Below, piece after piece: positions 1-7,969 of a stretch of 64,000 bases of DNA. The number at the start of each line of letters is the position of its first letter. Position 1 is the first letter of the stretch. A program made the position numbers and the translations under genes. The DNA lies in contig JASBZK010000004.1 of the NCBI GenBank assembly GCA_029983505.1, positions 1 to 64,000 of the forward strand. The letters are read 5' to 3'. The stretch comes from Porphyromonas sp. GTDB taxonomy: Bacteria; Bacteroidota; Bacteroidia; Bacteroidales; Porphyromonadaceae. The notes under the pieces were generated by a model. The model had not been told where the DNA came from. It saw only the letters and a program-made list of their open reading frames with translations, and did no database searches.

Positions 1-45
1 TGATTTGTAATCAGTCGGTCGTTGGTTCGAGTCCGACAAGAGGCT
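1..45 (+). tRNA. tRNA-Thr (TGT), 3' part, cut by window start
   Basis: The window opens in the anticodon arm: the 7-nt loop TTTGTAA (positions 4-10) gives anticodon TGT. It is followed by a T-arm with GTTGG paired to CCGAC around the TTCGAGT loop, and the acceptor strand AAGAGGC with discriminator T at 45. CCA is not encoded. The 5' half lies outside the window. A strong terminator follows at once. Confidence 0.9.
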
Positions 46-58
46 CCGATAATGGTAA

Positions 59-101
59 AAGAGACTTTCGGCAGTTTGCCGGGAGTCTCTTCTTTTTCTT
101 T
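59..101 (+). terminator. Rho-independent terminator after tRNA-Thr
   Basis: AAGAGACT (59-66) pairs with AGTCTCTT (84-91), and CGGCA (69-73) pairs with TGCCG (77-81) inside it. A T-rich run follows (92-100). Confidence 0.85.
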
Positions 102-187
102 GGTCTCGTCTTTCCCGGTGTTCTGTTTTTCCGGTCCAAAAATACGAGTGCACTTTGGTTGCAAAGGTCTCGTAACCGAGAAAGTGG

Positions 188-195
188 TATATTTG
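188..195 (+). promoter_or_regulatory. Bacteroidota -7 element (TATATTTG)
   Basis: TATATTTG matches the Bacteroidota -7 consensus TAnnTTTG and lies about 100 bp upstream of the lipoprotein-uppS-bamA genes. No convincing -33 TTTG is seen at the usual 19-bp spacing. Confidence 0.6.
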
Positions 196-293
196 CGTGA
201 TTCAGTATGCCCTGCCGTAGGTCGTGTATTTGCGCTTTTTAGAGCAGGCGGTCGGAATGTTGCAAATTGTTGGAATAGAGAAGTCCTTTTTTA

Positions 294-1742
294 ATGTATA
301 TAAGTATGTTGCGCTCCCGTTTCGGGCACTTTAATCGGAGAGAGACCGGTCTGTTTTGCGCCGCATTGGTGTTCTTCTTGGGGACACTGATGTCGTCCTG
401 CACGCAGCCACAGAGTACGATGACCCCTTTGTTTCGTGGACTGTATTCGCCAAAGGCGGTACAGCTGACGCTCGGCAACCGGTCTGCGGGGACGAAAGTC
501 GACTTTACCATCGATAACGTCAATATGCGCATATACAACCAAGTGCCGCTGCCTTACGGCACCAAGCTCGATAGCGCCTACCTCACGATGTACCTCTCCA
601 ATCAGGTCCCGATGTCGCTCGTGAATGCCGCTACGGGTACCCAGAAGTGGCAGCCGGGCGATACCGCAAAGATTTCCGTGAAGGGAGGTCTTTTGAAACT
701 GAACATCAGCCGTGACGGGCATCCCGCCTTGACGTACGACTTTAGGATACAGAGCTATGGCTATGACCCGAATAAGCTCACGTGGAAGAACCTCGGTGCG
801 GACGTCCTGCCGGTCGCAGCGGAGCGCGGACGTGTCGTCAGCCTTGGCGGAAAGTACTATTTTGTCGGAAGGACGGGGACGGATGTGTCTCTGTACGGAT
901 TGACTATGGAGCCCCTCTCTTTCTCCGCCTTGGAGGGTGCAGCCCTCCCTCCGCTCTCCAAGCCCGAGACCCTTCTCTCCGATAAGCACGGTCTGACTTG
1001 GATGGCTACGGATGACGGCAAACTTTATTTTACGAAAGACTTAAGGACTTGGAGCCTCTATTACGCGCCTACGGTCGCAGGCGGGGAGGCTGTGGTGTCC
1101 GTGCTTAGCGACAATTCCAAAGGTCGGGATGCCGTTGCCAAGCTCTCCGTCATCACCCGGACACAGGCAGGGTATTTCTTCAGGAGTATGAGGAGCGACG
1201 CCTCGGGTGCCTTCTCCGCGTTTGACGGGGGCGTACCCGTAGATCCGCGTTTCCCCGTCAATGGCGGCTACATCTATACGTACACGGTGAGCGGCATCCA
1301 GCACTCCTATCTCTTCGGTGGCGTGACGGCTATGGGTCTCCCCTCCGAGAAAGCTTACTTTACTTCAGACGGAATCAATTGGGCGCCGACACCGTTCGTC
1401 TCTGCCGCGAACAGCGTCCCCGAAGTGGGCGGCCTTTATCTCGCAGACCCCGATACGCCGGGGCGCTTGATGCTCGTGGGCGGTACCTATGACGGTAAAG
1501 TTTCCTCCAAAATAAAAGTCAGCAACGACCGCGGCATCACGTGGACAGAGCTCACGAAAGAACAGTTGCCCCCGGCGGCATTCCTGCCCCGATCGATGTC
1601 GAGCGGATTTTTGATGCACGACGCCAATGGCGTCCAGCACGTCTACGTCCTCGGCGGCGTAGTGGACGGCAAGCCTTCGAGAGAGGTCTGGCACGGGTAT
1701 CTCGATACCTCAGGCGGTGTGGTGAATGCTTTTGAAAACTAA
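294..1742 (+). CDS. DUF6242-like exported lipoprotein, first gene of the uppS-bamA operon
   Basis: This is a 482-aa protein. A hydrophobic signal ends in a lipobox (LMSSC, Cys at about residue 36), so it is probably a lipoprotein. The rest has regularly spaced GG/KYY-type beta motifs such as LGGKYYFVG and YLFGGV, suggesting kelch- or propeller-like blades. Position directly before uppS and bamA matches the Bacteroidales DUF6242 lipoprotein family as I remember it; the molecular role is unknown. Its end overlaps the longest uppS frame, so the genes are probably co-transcribed. A start at 306 is also possible. Family assignment rests on synteny and general appearance. Confidence 0.75.
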   Translation: MYISMLRSRFGHFNRRETGLFCAALVFFLGTLMSSCTQPQSTMTPLFRGLYSPKAVQLTLGNRSAGTKVDFTIDNVNMRIYNQVPLPYGTKLDSAYLTMYLSNQVPMSLVNAATGTQKWQPGDTAKISVKGGLLKLNISRDGHPALTYDFRIQSYGYDPNKLTWKNLGADVLPVAAERGRVVSLGGKYYFVGRTGTDVSLYGLTMEPLSFSALEGAALPPLSKPETLLSDKHGLTWMATDDGKLYFTKDLRTWSLYYAPTVAGGEAVVSVLSDNSKGRDAVAKLSVITRTQAGYFFRSMRSDASGAFSAFDGGVPVDPRFPVNGGYIYTYTVSGIQHSYLFGGVTAMGLPSEKAYFTSDGINWAPTPFVSAANSVPEVGGLYLADPDTPGRLMLVGGTYDGKVSSKIKVSNDRGITWTELTKEQLPPAAFLPRSMSSGFLMHDANGVQHVYVLGGVVDGKPSREVWHGYLDTSGGVVNAFEN

Positions 1743-1761
1743 GCTCCCCCTATCGGCTCAG

Positions 1762-2493
1762 ATGGAGAATAAGCACCATAACATCCCCGGACACGTGGCC
1801 ATCATAATGGACGGCAACGGTCGTTGGGCGAAGCAGAGGGGCTTGGACCGCACCTCGGGGCACATCGAGGGCGTGAGTGCCGTCAGACGCGTGATCGACG
1901 CCGCCGTCAAGTCGGGCGTGCGCGTTGTCACGCTCTATACGTTTAGCGAAGAAAATTGGAACCGCCCCCCGGAGGAGGTCAATGCCCTTATGGATTTGCT
2001 CCTCAAGACGGTGCGGAAAGAGGTACCCGACCTCGTCGACAAAAGAATCCGCCTCCGCGTCATCGGAGACCTGTCCCGCATCCCGGAGGCACCCCGTCGG
2101 GCGATGGAGGAGGCTCTTAGAGAGACCGAGACGGAGGAGGTCAGACTGACGCTCGTCCTTGCTCTGAATTACTCTTCTCAGACCGAGATCGTGCACGCTT
2201 TCAATGCACTCCGGCAGGAAGGCGGGACGAGTGAAGTGACCGCGGAGGACGTGACGCGACACCTGTACGCACCGGACTTGCCTTTCCCGGATCTCTTGAT
2301 CCGGACGGGCGGAGAGCTCAGGATCAGCAACTTTTTGCTCTGGCAGCTGGCCTATTCGGAGCTCTATTTCACAGATACATTTTGGCCGGACTTCGGGGAG
2401 GAAGACTTTAGGAAGGCTTTGGACGATTATGCCTCAAGGCAAAGAAGATACGGGCGGACGGGAGATCAAGTAGAAGACAGTGGTGAAGACTAA
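1762..2493 (+). CDS. uppS: Isoprenyl transferase (undecaprenyl diphosphate synthase)
   Basis: A cytosolic cis-prenyltransferase that condenses isopentenyl diphosphate onto farnesyl diphosphate to make undecaprenyl diphosphate, the carrier lipid for peptidoglycan and LPS. The family signature HVAIIMDGNGRWAK is near the N-terminus (catalytic Asp in MDGNG). The C-terminal motif DLLIRTGGELRISNFLLWQLAYSE is present in full. I chose ATG 1762 (243 aa), which places about ten residues before the signature as in relatives; ATG 1726 would add 12 residues and overlap the preceding gene. The stop codon overlaps the bamA start by one base (TAATG), implying translational coupling. Confidence 0.96.
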   Translation: MENKHHNIPGHVAIIMDGNGRWAKQRGLDRTSGHIEGVSAVRRVIDAAVKSGVRVVTLYTFSEENWNRPPEEVNALMDLLLKTVRKEVPDLVDKRIRLRVIGDLSRIPEAPRRAMEEALRETETEEVRLTLVLALNYSSQTEIVHAFNALRQEGGTSEVTAEDVTRHLYAPDLPFPDLLIRTGGELRISNFLLWQLAYSELYFTDTFWPDFGEEDFRKALDDYASRQRRYGRTGDQVEDSGED

Positions 2494-5303
2494 TGAAGAT
2501 GAATAACATTTCGACCTCCCTCAGGGGGCTATTTAAGGGCGGCACTTCGCTCGCAACATTCTTGTGGATCGCAGCATCTTTCGCTCCAGGTGCGAAAGCG
2601 CAGGTGATCGCGAGCGGATCGGACGCGGACAAAGTCCCTGTCGTATCCTACAGCCAGCCCCGAAGTAAAGTCATCGCCGGTCTCCAAGTCATCGGCAACA
2701 AAAGCTACGACGAGACGGTCGTCCGCAACGTATCCGGCCTGAAGGTCGGACAGAGGGTAGAGATCCCCGGCGAAGAGACCACGCAGGCGGTCAAGAACTA
2801 CCTCCGCAACGGTCTCTTTACGGACGTGAGCCTCGTGGCGGACAAGATGGAAGGCGACTCGGTGTGGATCTCCATTCATATCACGGAGCGTCCCCGCCTC
2901 TCCCGTATGGACATCAACGGCACTACGAAGTCTGAAGCCAAAGATCTCCGCGAGGGTAAGCTCTTGGCTCTTCAGGAAGGGACCCACATCACGCCCAATC
3001 TCATAGACCGCGCAAAAATAGAGATAAAGCGTTTCTACGACGAGAAGGGCTTCAGCGACGCCGGGGTTGAGGCCACGACGATAGAGGATGTCAATCGTCC
3101 GGGGTACGTCGTGCTTATCTTCGATGTCGAAAAGAACGCGAAGGTCCGCATCGCCAACATCAACTTCTTCGGCAACCACAACGTGAGCGACTTCAAGCTC
3201 CGTCAGGCAATGAAAAAGACGAATGAGCTCTTCTCCCTTGCTAAGCACCCTTGGAACAGCTTCCTCGAAATCTTCTCCACCAAGAATTTCGTGGAGAAGG
3301 AATACAAAAACGACCTTAAGAACATCCTCGACAAATACCACGAGGAGGGCTTCCGTGACGCAGAGATTCTCTCCGACACCATCTACAAGGTAAAAGACAA
3401 CCGCATCAATATCGACATCCACATCTCGGAGGGTCAGAGGTACTTTATCAAAGGTATCAATTTCGTCGGCAATACGAAGTACTCCACTGCCGACCTTCAG
3501 AGGCTGCTCGGCATCAAGCCCGGTGACGTCTACGACCAGAAGAAGCTCCAGGATCGTCTCTCCGTAGAGGAGGACGCGGTCTCCAACCTCTATGCCAATA
3601 ACGGGTACCTCTTTGCCTATATGGTTCCCGTAGAAACGGAGGTCAAAGGCGACTCCGTGGCCCTCGACATCCGCATCCACGAAGGTAAGCCCGCCACGAT
3701 CAACAAAGTGACGATCAACGGTAACGACGTCCTCTACGAAGAAGTCGTGCGGCGCGAGCTCTACACCAAGCCCGGTATGCTTTACAATAAGGAGTACATC
3801 ATGAACTCGATGCGTCTCATAGCCAATACCGGTCACTTCGATCAGGAAAAGATTGTCCCGGACATCATTCCCAACGAAAAGAGTGGTACGGTCGATATCG
3901 CGTGGAACCTTGTCCCCAAAAGCAACGACCAAGTGCAGCTCTCCATCGGTTGGTCCGCTACGGGGCTTGTCGGTATGGCGGGTGTGACGTTCAATAACTT
4001 CTCGATGCGCAACCTCTTCAAGCCCGAGACGTACGAAGGGTACATCCCCATCCCCCGCGGCGACGGGCAGACACTCTCCCTTAACGCCCAGACGAACGCG
4101 AAATACTACCAAAACTACTCCATCACGTTCACCGACCCGTGGTTCGGTCGGAAACGCCCCAATTATTTCAGCATCCAGGCCTACTACAGCCGGCAGACGG
4201 ACATCAACCGCAACTTCTATAACTCCCAGATGCAGCAGATGCCCTACTACAGTCCCTACGGCATGAGCCCCTACGGCTATGGGTACGGCTACGGCTCGCC
4301 CTATGGATATGGAGGCTATGGGTACGGCGGTTACGGGATGTACGGCGGCGGTTACGGCTACGACCCCTATGGCTCCCAGATGTATGCGGAGCAGCTCTCG
4401 AGCCTCTATGAGAGTGCCTTTGACCCGGATAAGACGCTCGACATCCTCGGCGCATCCGTCTCTTACGGTAAGCGACTCAGTTGGCCGGACGACCGCTTCC
4501 AGTTCTCAGTCACGCTCGGTTATCAGATGTACCGGATGAAAAACTGGAACATGTACTACTACAATTTCGGGATGGAAAACGGCACGGCGCACGACATCAA
4601 CCTCTCCCTGACGCTCTCCCGCTCCTCCATCGACAACCCCATCTATACCCGTAGGGGATCCGAATTCACGCTGAATGCCAAGTCCACTCTCCCGTACTCC
4701 CTCTGGGACGGCATCGATTACTCCGACCCCAACCTCTCCGATCAGGTCAGAAACAAGTTCATCGAGTACTACCAGATTTCGGGTAAAGGGCGCTTCTTTA
4801 TCCCGCTGATGGATCCGGCTTCTACTCAGCGCACGCCCGTCTTGATGGCCAACCTCGAAGCCGGCATCATCGGCGCATTTGACCCCTACAAAAGGTCTCC
4901 TTTCGGTACGTACTATATGGGGGGTGACGGTATGAGCTCGTACATCGGCTACATGAACCAGATGATCGGTCTCAGAGGCTACCGCAACGGCTCCATCTCC
5001 GGCGCATCGGGTCAAGGTGCCTATACCTACGCCAAAGCCTATATGGAGCTGAGGTACCCGGTGCTCTTCGAGGGACAGACCACGATTTGGGCGCTCGGGT
5101 TCGTCGAAGCCGGCAACGCGTGGTATAACGTCAAGGACTTTAATCCCTTCCGTCTTAAACGTTCCGCCGGCTTGGGCGTCAGAATTATGTTGCCTATGGT
5201 GGGTCTGATGGGTATCGACTGGGGGTACGGCTTCGACGCGCCCGACGGCACGACCCAGATCGGTGGCTCCAACGTCCACTTCGTCCTCGGACAGCAGTTC
5301 TGA
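2493..5303 (+). CDS. bamA: BamA, outer-membrane protein assembly factor
   Basis: BamA is the central Omp85 component that folds beta-barrel proteins into the outer membrane. A signal peptide ends near AKAQ (about residue 36). Repeated POTRA domains fill the N-terminal half (for example INKVTINGNDVLYEEVV), followed by a 16-strand-type barrel ending in the aromatic residue of LGQQF. At 936 aa it is longer than E. coli BamA. One cause is a Gly/Tyr-rich segment at about residues 580-635 built from PYGYGYG-like units, probably a surface loop. It overlaps uppS by one base and precedes two Skp-like genes, the usual order in this phylum. Confidence 0.96.
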   Translation: MKMNNISTSLRGLFKGGTSLATFLWIAASFAPGAKAQVIASGSDADKVPVVSYSQPRSKVIAGLQVIGNKSYDETVVRNVSGLKVGQRVEIPGEETTQAVKNYLRNGLFTDVSLVADKMEGDSVWISIHITERPRLSRMDINGTTKSEAKDLREGKLLALQEGTHITPNLIDRAKIEIKRFYDEKGFSDAGVEATTIEDVNRPGYVVLIFDVEKNAKVRIANINFFGNHNVSDFKLRQAMKKTNELFSLAKHPWNSFLEIFSTKNFVEKEYKNDLKNILDKYHEEGFRDAEILSDTIYKVKDNRINIDIHISEGQRYFIKGINFVGNTKYSTADLQRLLGIKPGDVYDQKKLQDRLSVEEDAVSNLYANNGYLFAYMVPVETEVKGDSVALDIRIHEGKPATINKVTINGNDVLYEEVVRRELYTKPGMLYNKEYIMNSMRLIANTGHFDQEKIVPDIIPNEKSGTVDIAWNLVPKSNDQVQLSIGWSATGLVGMAGVTFNNFSMRNLFKPETYEGYIPIPRGDGQTLSLNAQTNAKYYQNYSITFTDPWFGRKRPNYFSIQAYYSRQTDINRNFYNSQMQQMPYYSPYGMSPYGYGYGYGSPYGYGGYGYGGYGMYGGGYGYDPYGSQMYAEQLSSLYESAFDPDKTLDILGASVSYGKRLSWPDDRFQFSVTLGYQMYRMKNWNMYYYNFGMENGTAHDINLSLTLSRSSIDNPIYTRRGSEFTLNAKSTLPYSLWDGIDYSDPNLSDQVRNKFIEYYQISGKGRFFIPLMDPASTQRTPVLMANLEAGIIGAFDPYKRSPFGTYYMGGDGMSSYIGYMNQMIGLRGYRNGSISGASGQGAYTYAKAYMELRYPVLFEGQTTIWALGFVEAGNAWYNVKDFNPFRLKRSAGLGVRIMLPMVGLMGIDWGYGFDAPDGTTQIGGSNVHFVLGQQF

Positions 5304-5341
5304 CCCGCCTAAGCGCATCCGGTCGTAACCCCGCTTCGGGA

Positions 5342-5420
5342 GGTACAGACCGAAGCGATCACGAGATACAGGTCAAAAATTTTGCCCCGCACAGACCGGG
5401 ACAAACTCCGGGTACGGACC
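5342..5420. repeat. Four-unit 23-bp array A
   Basis: Units start at 5342 (GGTACAGACC), 5365 (GATACAGGTC), 5388 (CGCACAGACC) and 5411 (GGTACGGACC), with spacing 23, 23, 23. All four are in the same orientation. Linkers include AAAAATTTT. It lies between bamA and the first ompH. Confidence 0.85.
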
Positions 5421-5472
5421 GAAATTTTTTTTGAACTACCCTATTGTCTCACACTTAAACTTTAGAGAAGTC

Positions 5473-6012
5473 ATGATCAAGAAAGCATTCCTTGCATTTG
5501 CCCTCCTCGTCATAAGCTCCTTTGCCCTCCAAGCCCAAGAAGGCGTGGGGTATGCGCTCATCGATATGCAGTATCTGATGCAAAACATCCCCGCCTACAA
5601 GACCGCCAACGAACGCATCGAGGCAAGCTCCAAAGCTTGGACGGCAGAGATCCAAAAGCTCGACGCTCAGGCAAAGACCCTCTTCACCGAATACCAAAAG
5701 ACCAAAGCCTCCCTCTCGGAAGCCGACAGGGTGGTGAAGGAAAAAGCCATCGTGACAGTTGAAGAGCAGGCTCAGGAGCTCCAGAAGAAATACTTCGGAC
5801 CCGCAGGCGAGATGGCACAGCTCCAAGAGAACCTCATCAAGCCCATACAGGACAAAATCTACCAGGCCGTCAAGCTCATCAGTGAGGCGAGAGGGTACCT
5901 CATCGTCTTCGACCGTGCCTCTGCCCGCGGCACCATCATCTATGCCGACCCCATCGCCGACATCTCCAACGACGTCCTCGCGGTCCTCGGTGTCAAGGTG
6001 GGCAATAAGTGA
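5473..6012 (+). CDS. OmpH/Skp family periplasmic chaperone 1
   Basis: A 179-aa Skp-like chaperone expected to hold unfolded outer-membrane proteins for BamA. The signal peptide is MIKKAFLAFALLVISSFALQAQ. The mature N-terminus GYALIDMQYLMQNIPAYKTA is typical of OmpH, followed by a helical coiled-coil tentacle and a C-terminal strand with YLIVFDRAS. I chose ATG 5473 because it gives an immediate signal peptide; an upstream in-frame ATG at 5431 adds residues that spoil it. It follows bamA after array A and precedes a second paralogue. Confidence 0.93.
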   Translation: MIKKAFLAFALLVISSFALQAQEGVGYALIDMQYLMQNIPAYKTANERIEASSKAWTAEIQKLDAQAKTLFTEYQKTKASLSEADRVVKEKAIVTVEEQAQELQKKYFGPAGEMAQLQENLIKPIQDKIYQAVKLISEARGYLIVFDRASARGTIIYADPIADISNDVLAVLGVKVGNK

Positions 6013-6032
6013 CGGGTTTCGACGAAAAGTGC

Positions 6033-6040
6033 TACCTTTG
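6033..6040 (+). promoter_or_regulatory. -7 element (TACCTTTG) for second ompH
   Basis: TACCTTTG fits TAnnTTTG and lies 60 bp upstream of the second ompH start, just after the stop of the first. It suggests separate transcription of the second copy. Confidence 0.6.
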
Positions 6041-6100
6041 CAGTCAGTACATTAGGAATAGAAATAATTGAACATTAGAATAATAATAGACTAAGAGAGA

Positions 6101-6601
6101 ATGAAAAATTTACTCCTCACCCTTGCCCTCGTGCTTTTCCCGGCTCTTCTTTCCGCCCAAAGCGCACAGAAAATCGGTGTCGTAGATACCCAGAGCATCT
6201 TCACCTCCATGCCTGAGACGAAGGCTGCCCAGACCGAGATCGACAACCTCGCCGGTAAGTACGAAAACGAAGTGGCCACTATGGAAGCCGAGCTCAAGAA
6301 GCAGTATGAGGCTTATATGAAAGAGGCAGAGACGCTCACCGACGCGATGAAGCAGCGCAAAGAGCAGGACCTCGAAGAGCTCCAGAAGCGCATCCTTACC
6401 CACCGTCAGGTGGCGCAGCAGGATCTCCAGAAGAAGCAGGCCGAGCTCCTCACTCCTATTCAGACGAAGCTCAAAACCGCGATCAATAAGGTCGGCACGG
6501 ATAACGGCTACGCCTATATCCTCGACGCTTCGGCAATGCTCTTCGTCGGCAGCTCCGGTACGGACATCACCGCCTTGGTGCGTTCCGCTCTCGGTCTTTG
6601 A
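6101..6601 (+). CDS. OmpH/Skp family periplasmic chaperone 2
   Basis: A second 166-aa Skp-like chaperone. The signal peptide MKNLLLTLALVLFPALLSAQ is followed by KIGVVDTQSIFTSMPETKAAQ, the classic OmpH start (VVDTQ...MPE). A long Glu/Lys/Gln-rich helical hairpin covers about residues 45-125, and the protein ends with a short beta segment (YAYILDAS). It is about as similar in plan as in sequence to the preceding copy; tandem ompH genes downstream of bamA are the rule in Porphyromonas. It has its own -7 element and is closed by a strong terminator. Confidence 0.93.
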   Translation: MKNLLLTLALVLFPALLSAQSAQKIGVVDTQSIFTSMPETKAAQTEIDNLAGKYENEVATMEAELKKQYEAYMKEAETLTDAMKQRKEQDLEELQKRILTHRQVAQQDLQKKQAELLTPIQTKLKTAINKVGTDNGYAYILDASAMLFVGSSGTDITALVRSALGL

Positions 6602-6633
6602 CCAAGAAGAAGCCGAAGTTCCGGTCTATCCCC

Positions 6634-6670
6634 AAAAAGGCGCTCCCTCACCGTGGGGCGCCTTTTCTGT
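6634..6670 (+). terminator. Rho-independent terminator after ompH pair
   Basis: AAAAGGCGC (6635-6643) pairs with GCGCCTTTT (6658-6666 region) around a CTCCCTCACCGTGG-type loop, followed by T-rich sequence. Confidence 0.85.
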
Positions 6671-6740
6671 TTTGGGCCGCTGACTTGTTCGCTCTCTCGA
6701 TATACCTTCTTTTGGGTAGGGAGCGGTCTCCGGTTAGCGG

Positions 6741-6748
6741 TATATTTG
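6741..6748 (+). promoter_or_regulatory. -7 element (TATATTTG) for CDF transporter
   Basis: TATATTTG is 41 bp upstream of the transporter start and downstream of the ompH terminator. It is the only promoter-like sequence in that gap. Confidence 0.6.
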
Positions 6749-6789
6749 CACCGGGGGAGGAGAAGTAGGAAATCAATAAATCTTGCGGT

Positions 6790-7713
6790 ATGTCACACGA
6801 TCACCACACCGGTCACCACCATCATCACGCCCCGGAAGGCGGCACCAAGCTCCTATGGGTCACGCTCCTCAATGTGTTCATTACAGTGGCGGAGTTTGTG
6901 GGCGGTGTACTCTCCGGCAGCCTCTCGCTCCTCAGCGACGCGGTGCATAACCTCGGGGATACACTCTCTGTGGCGTTTGCGTGGTTCGCCGGGAGGGTAG
7001 GGGCGCGCAAAGCCAGTATGCGGTACACGTTCGGCTACAAGCGTGCCGAGATTTTGGCTGCTTTCCTTAACGCCGCACTCCTTATCGCCATCTGTCTTTT
7101 TCTCCTCAAAGAAGCCTGGGAGAGGTGGCACTCTCCCGAAGAGATCGACGGAAGCCTGATGCTCTGGGTGGCCGTCGTGGGACTTTTGGCCAACCTCTTC
7201 TCCGTCTTGATTTTGCAGAAAGAGAAAGACCACAATATCAATACCCGTGCCGCCTATCTGCACCTCCTGGGCGACACCCTCTCCAGCGTGGCCGTCATCC
7301 TTGGTGCCCTTGCCATTATGTGGGGCGGGGTCTATTGGGTCGACCCTCTGATTACGGTTCTTGTCAGCATTTACATCATCATCCACACCTGGCACGTCCT
7401 AAAGGAAGCTTCGGACATCTTGATGCAGTCGGCACCGGAGGGGGTGGACATCCCTTCCGTGATAGACGAGATAGAGGCTCTTCCCGGTGTCGATAACGTT
7501 CACCACCTGCACCTCTGGCAGCTGAATGAATCGCAGATCCATTTTGAAGCCCACATCACGGTCTCGCATTGTGCTTCGATGCGGGAGATGGAGGAGATTC
7601 GGTCGGCCATCCGGCGGGTCTTGGACAAATACCGGATCGGACACAGCACCCTTCAGATGGAGACTGAGGGCTGTGCCGAGTGCGACAAACTTATCGTGGA
7701 CGAAAGCCGATAA
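6790..7713 (+). CDS. Cation diffusion facilitator, probable Zn2+ exporter
   Basis: A 307-aa inner-membrane antiporter of the CDF/SLC30 family. Six hydrophobic segments are visible. The metal-site HxxxD motifs are present in TM2 (SDAVHNLGDTLS) and TM5 (HLLGDTLSS). A cytoplasmic C-terminal domain (about residues 215-300) contains the VHHLHLWQL motif. The N-terminus is unusually His-rich (MSHDHHTGHHHHH), as in CzcD/ZitB-type zinc exporters. It is a single gene between the ompH terminator and array B. The exact metal cannot be read from sequence; zinc is favoured by the His/Asp site. Confidence 0.93.
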   Translation: MSHDHHTGHHHHHAPEGGTKLLWVTLLNVFITVAEFVGGVLSGSLSLLSDAVHNLGDTLSVAFAWFAGRVGARKASMRYTFGYKRAEILAAFLNAALLIAICLFLLKEAWERWHSPEEIDGSLMLWVAVVGLLANLFSVLILQKEKDHNINTRAAYLHLLGDTLSSVAVILGALAIMWGGVYWVDPLITVLVSIYIIIHTWHVLKEASDILMQSAPEGVDIPSVIDEIEALPGVDNVHHLHLWQLNESQIHFEAHITVSHCASMREMEEIRSAIRRVLDKYRIGHSTLQMETEGCAECDKLIVDESR

Positions 7714-7734
7714 CTTAAAGCCGAACCATAACGA

Positions 7735-7814
7735 GGTACAGACCGGGGAGATTTCCTTGGTCTGTACCTTTTCTTTCCCCGGTACGTACCAAGACCGGAG
7801 CCTCGGTACGTACC
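7735..7814. repeat. Four-unit 23-bp array B
   Basis: Units start at 7735 (GGTACAGACC), 7759 (GGTCTGTACC), 7781 and 7805 (both GGTACGTACC), with spacing 24, 22, 24. It lies between the CDF gene and the pepD promoter. Confidence 0.87.
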
Positions 7815-7867
7815 TTTTTTTGCAGACCTCCTTGGCGTCCTCCGGTGTCCTTTCCGCGAGAAATGTA

Positions 7868-7875
7868 TATATTTG
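7868..7875 (+). promoter_or_regulatory. -7 element (TATATTTG) for pepD
   Basis: TATATTTG lies 95 bp upstream of pepD and 53 bp after array B, so the transcript would not contain the array. Confidence 0.55.
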
Positions 7876-7969
7876 CAAATAGGGGTTTTCTTCCCGTGAG
7901 GGACAGAGCGCAAACCCCTTTTCGAGACGAACTTTTTAATCACATATAGACATAACGCTTACCACACGT

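Noticed and set aside
22..294. A short plus frame across tRNA-Thr
   Set aside because: Overlaps the tRNA and terminator; no protein features.
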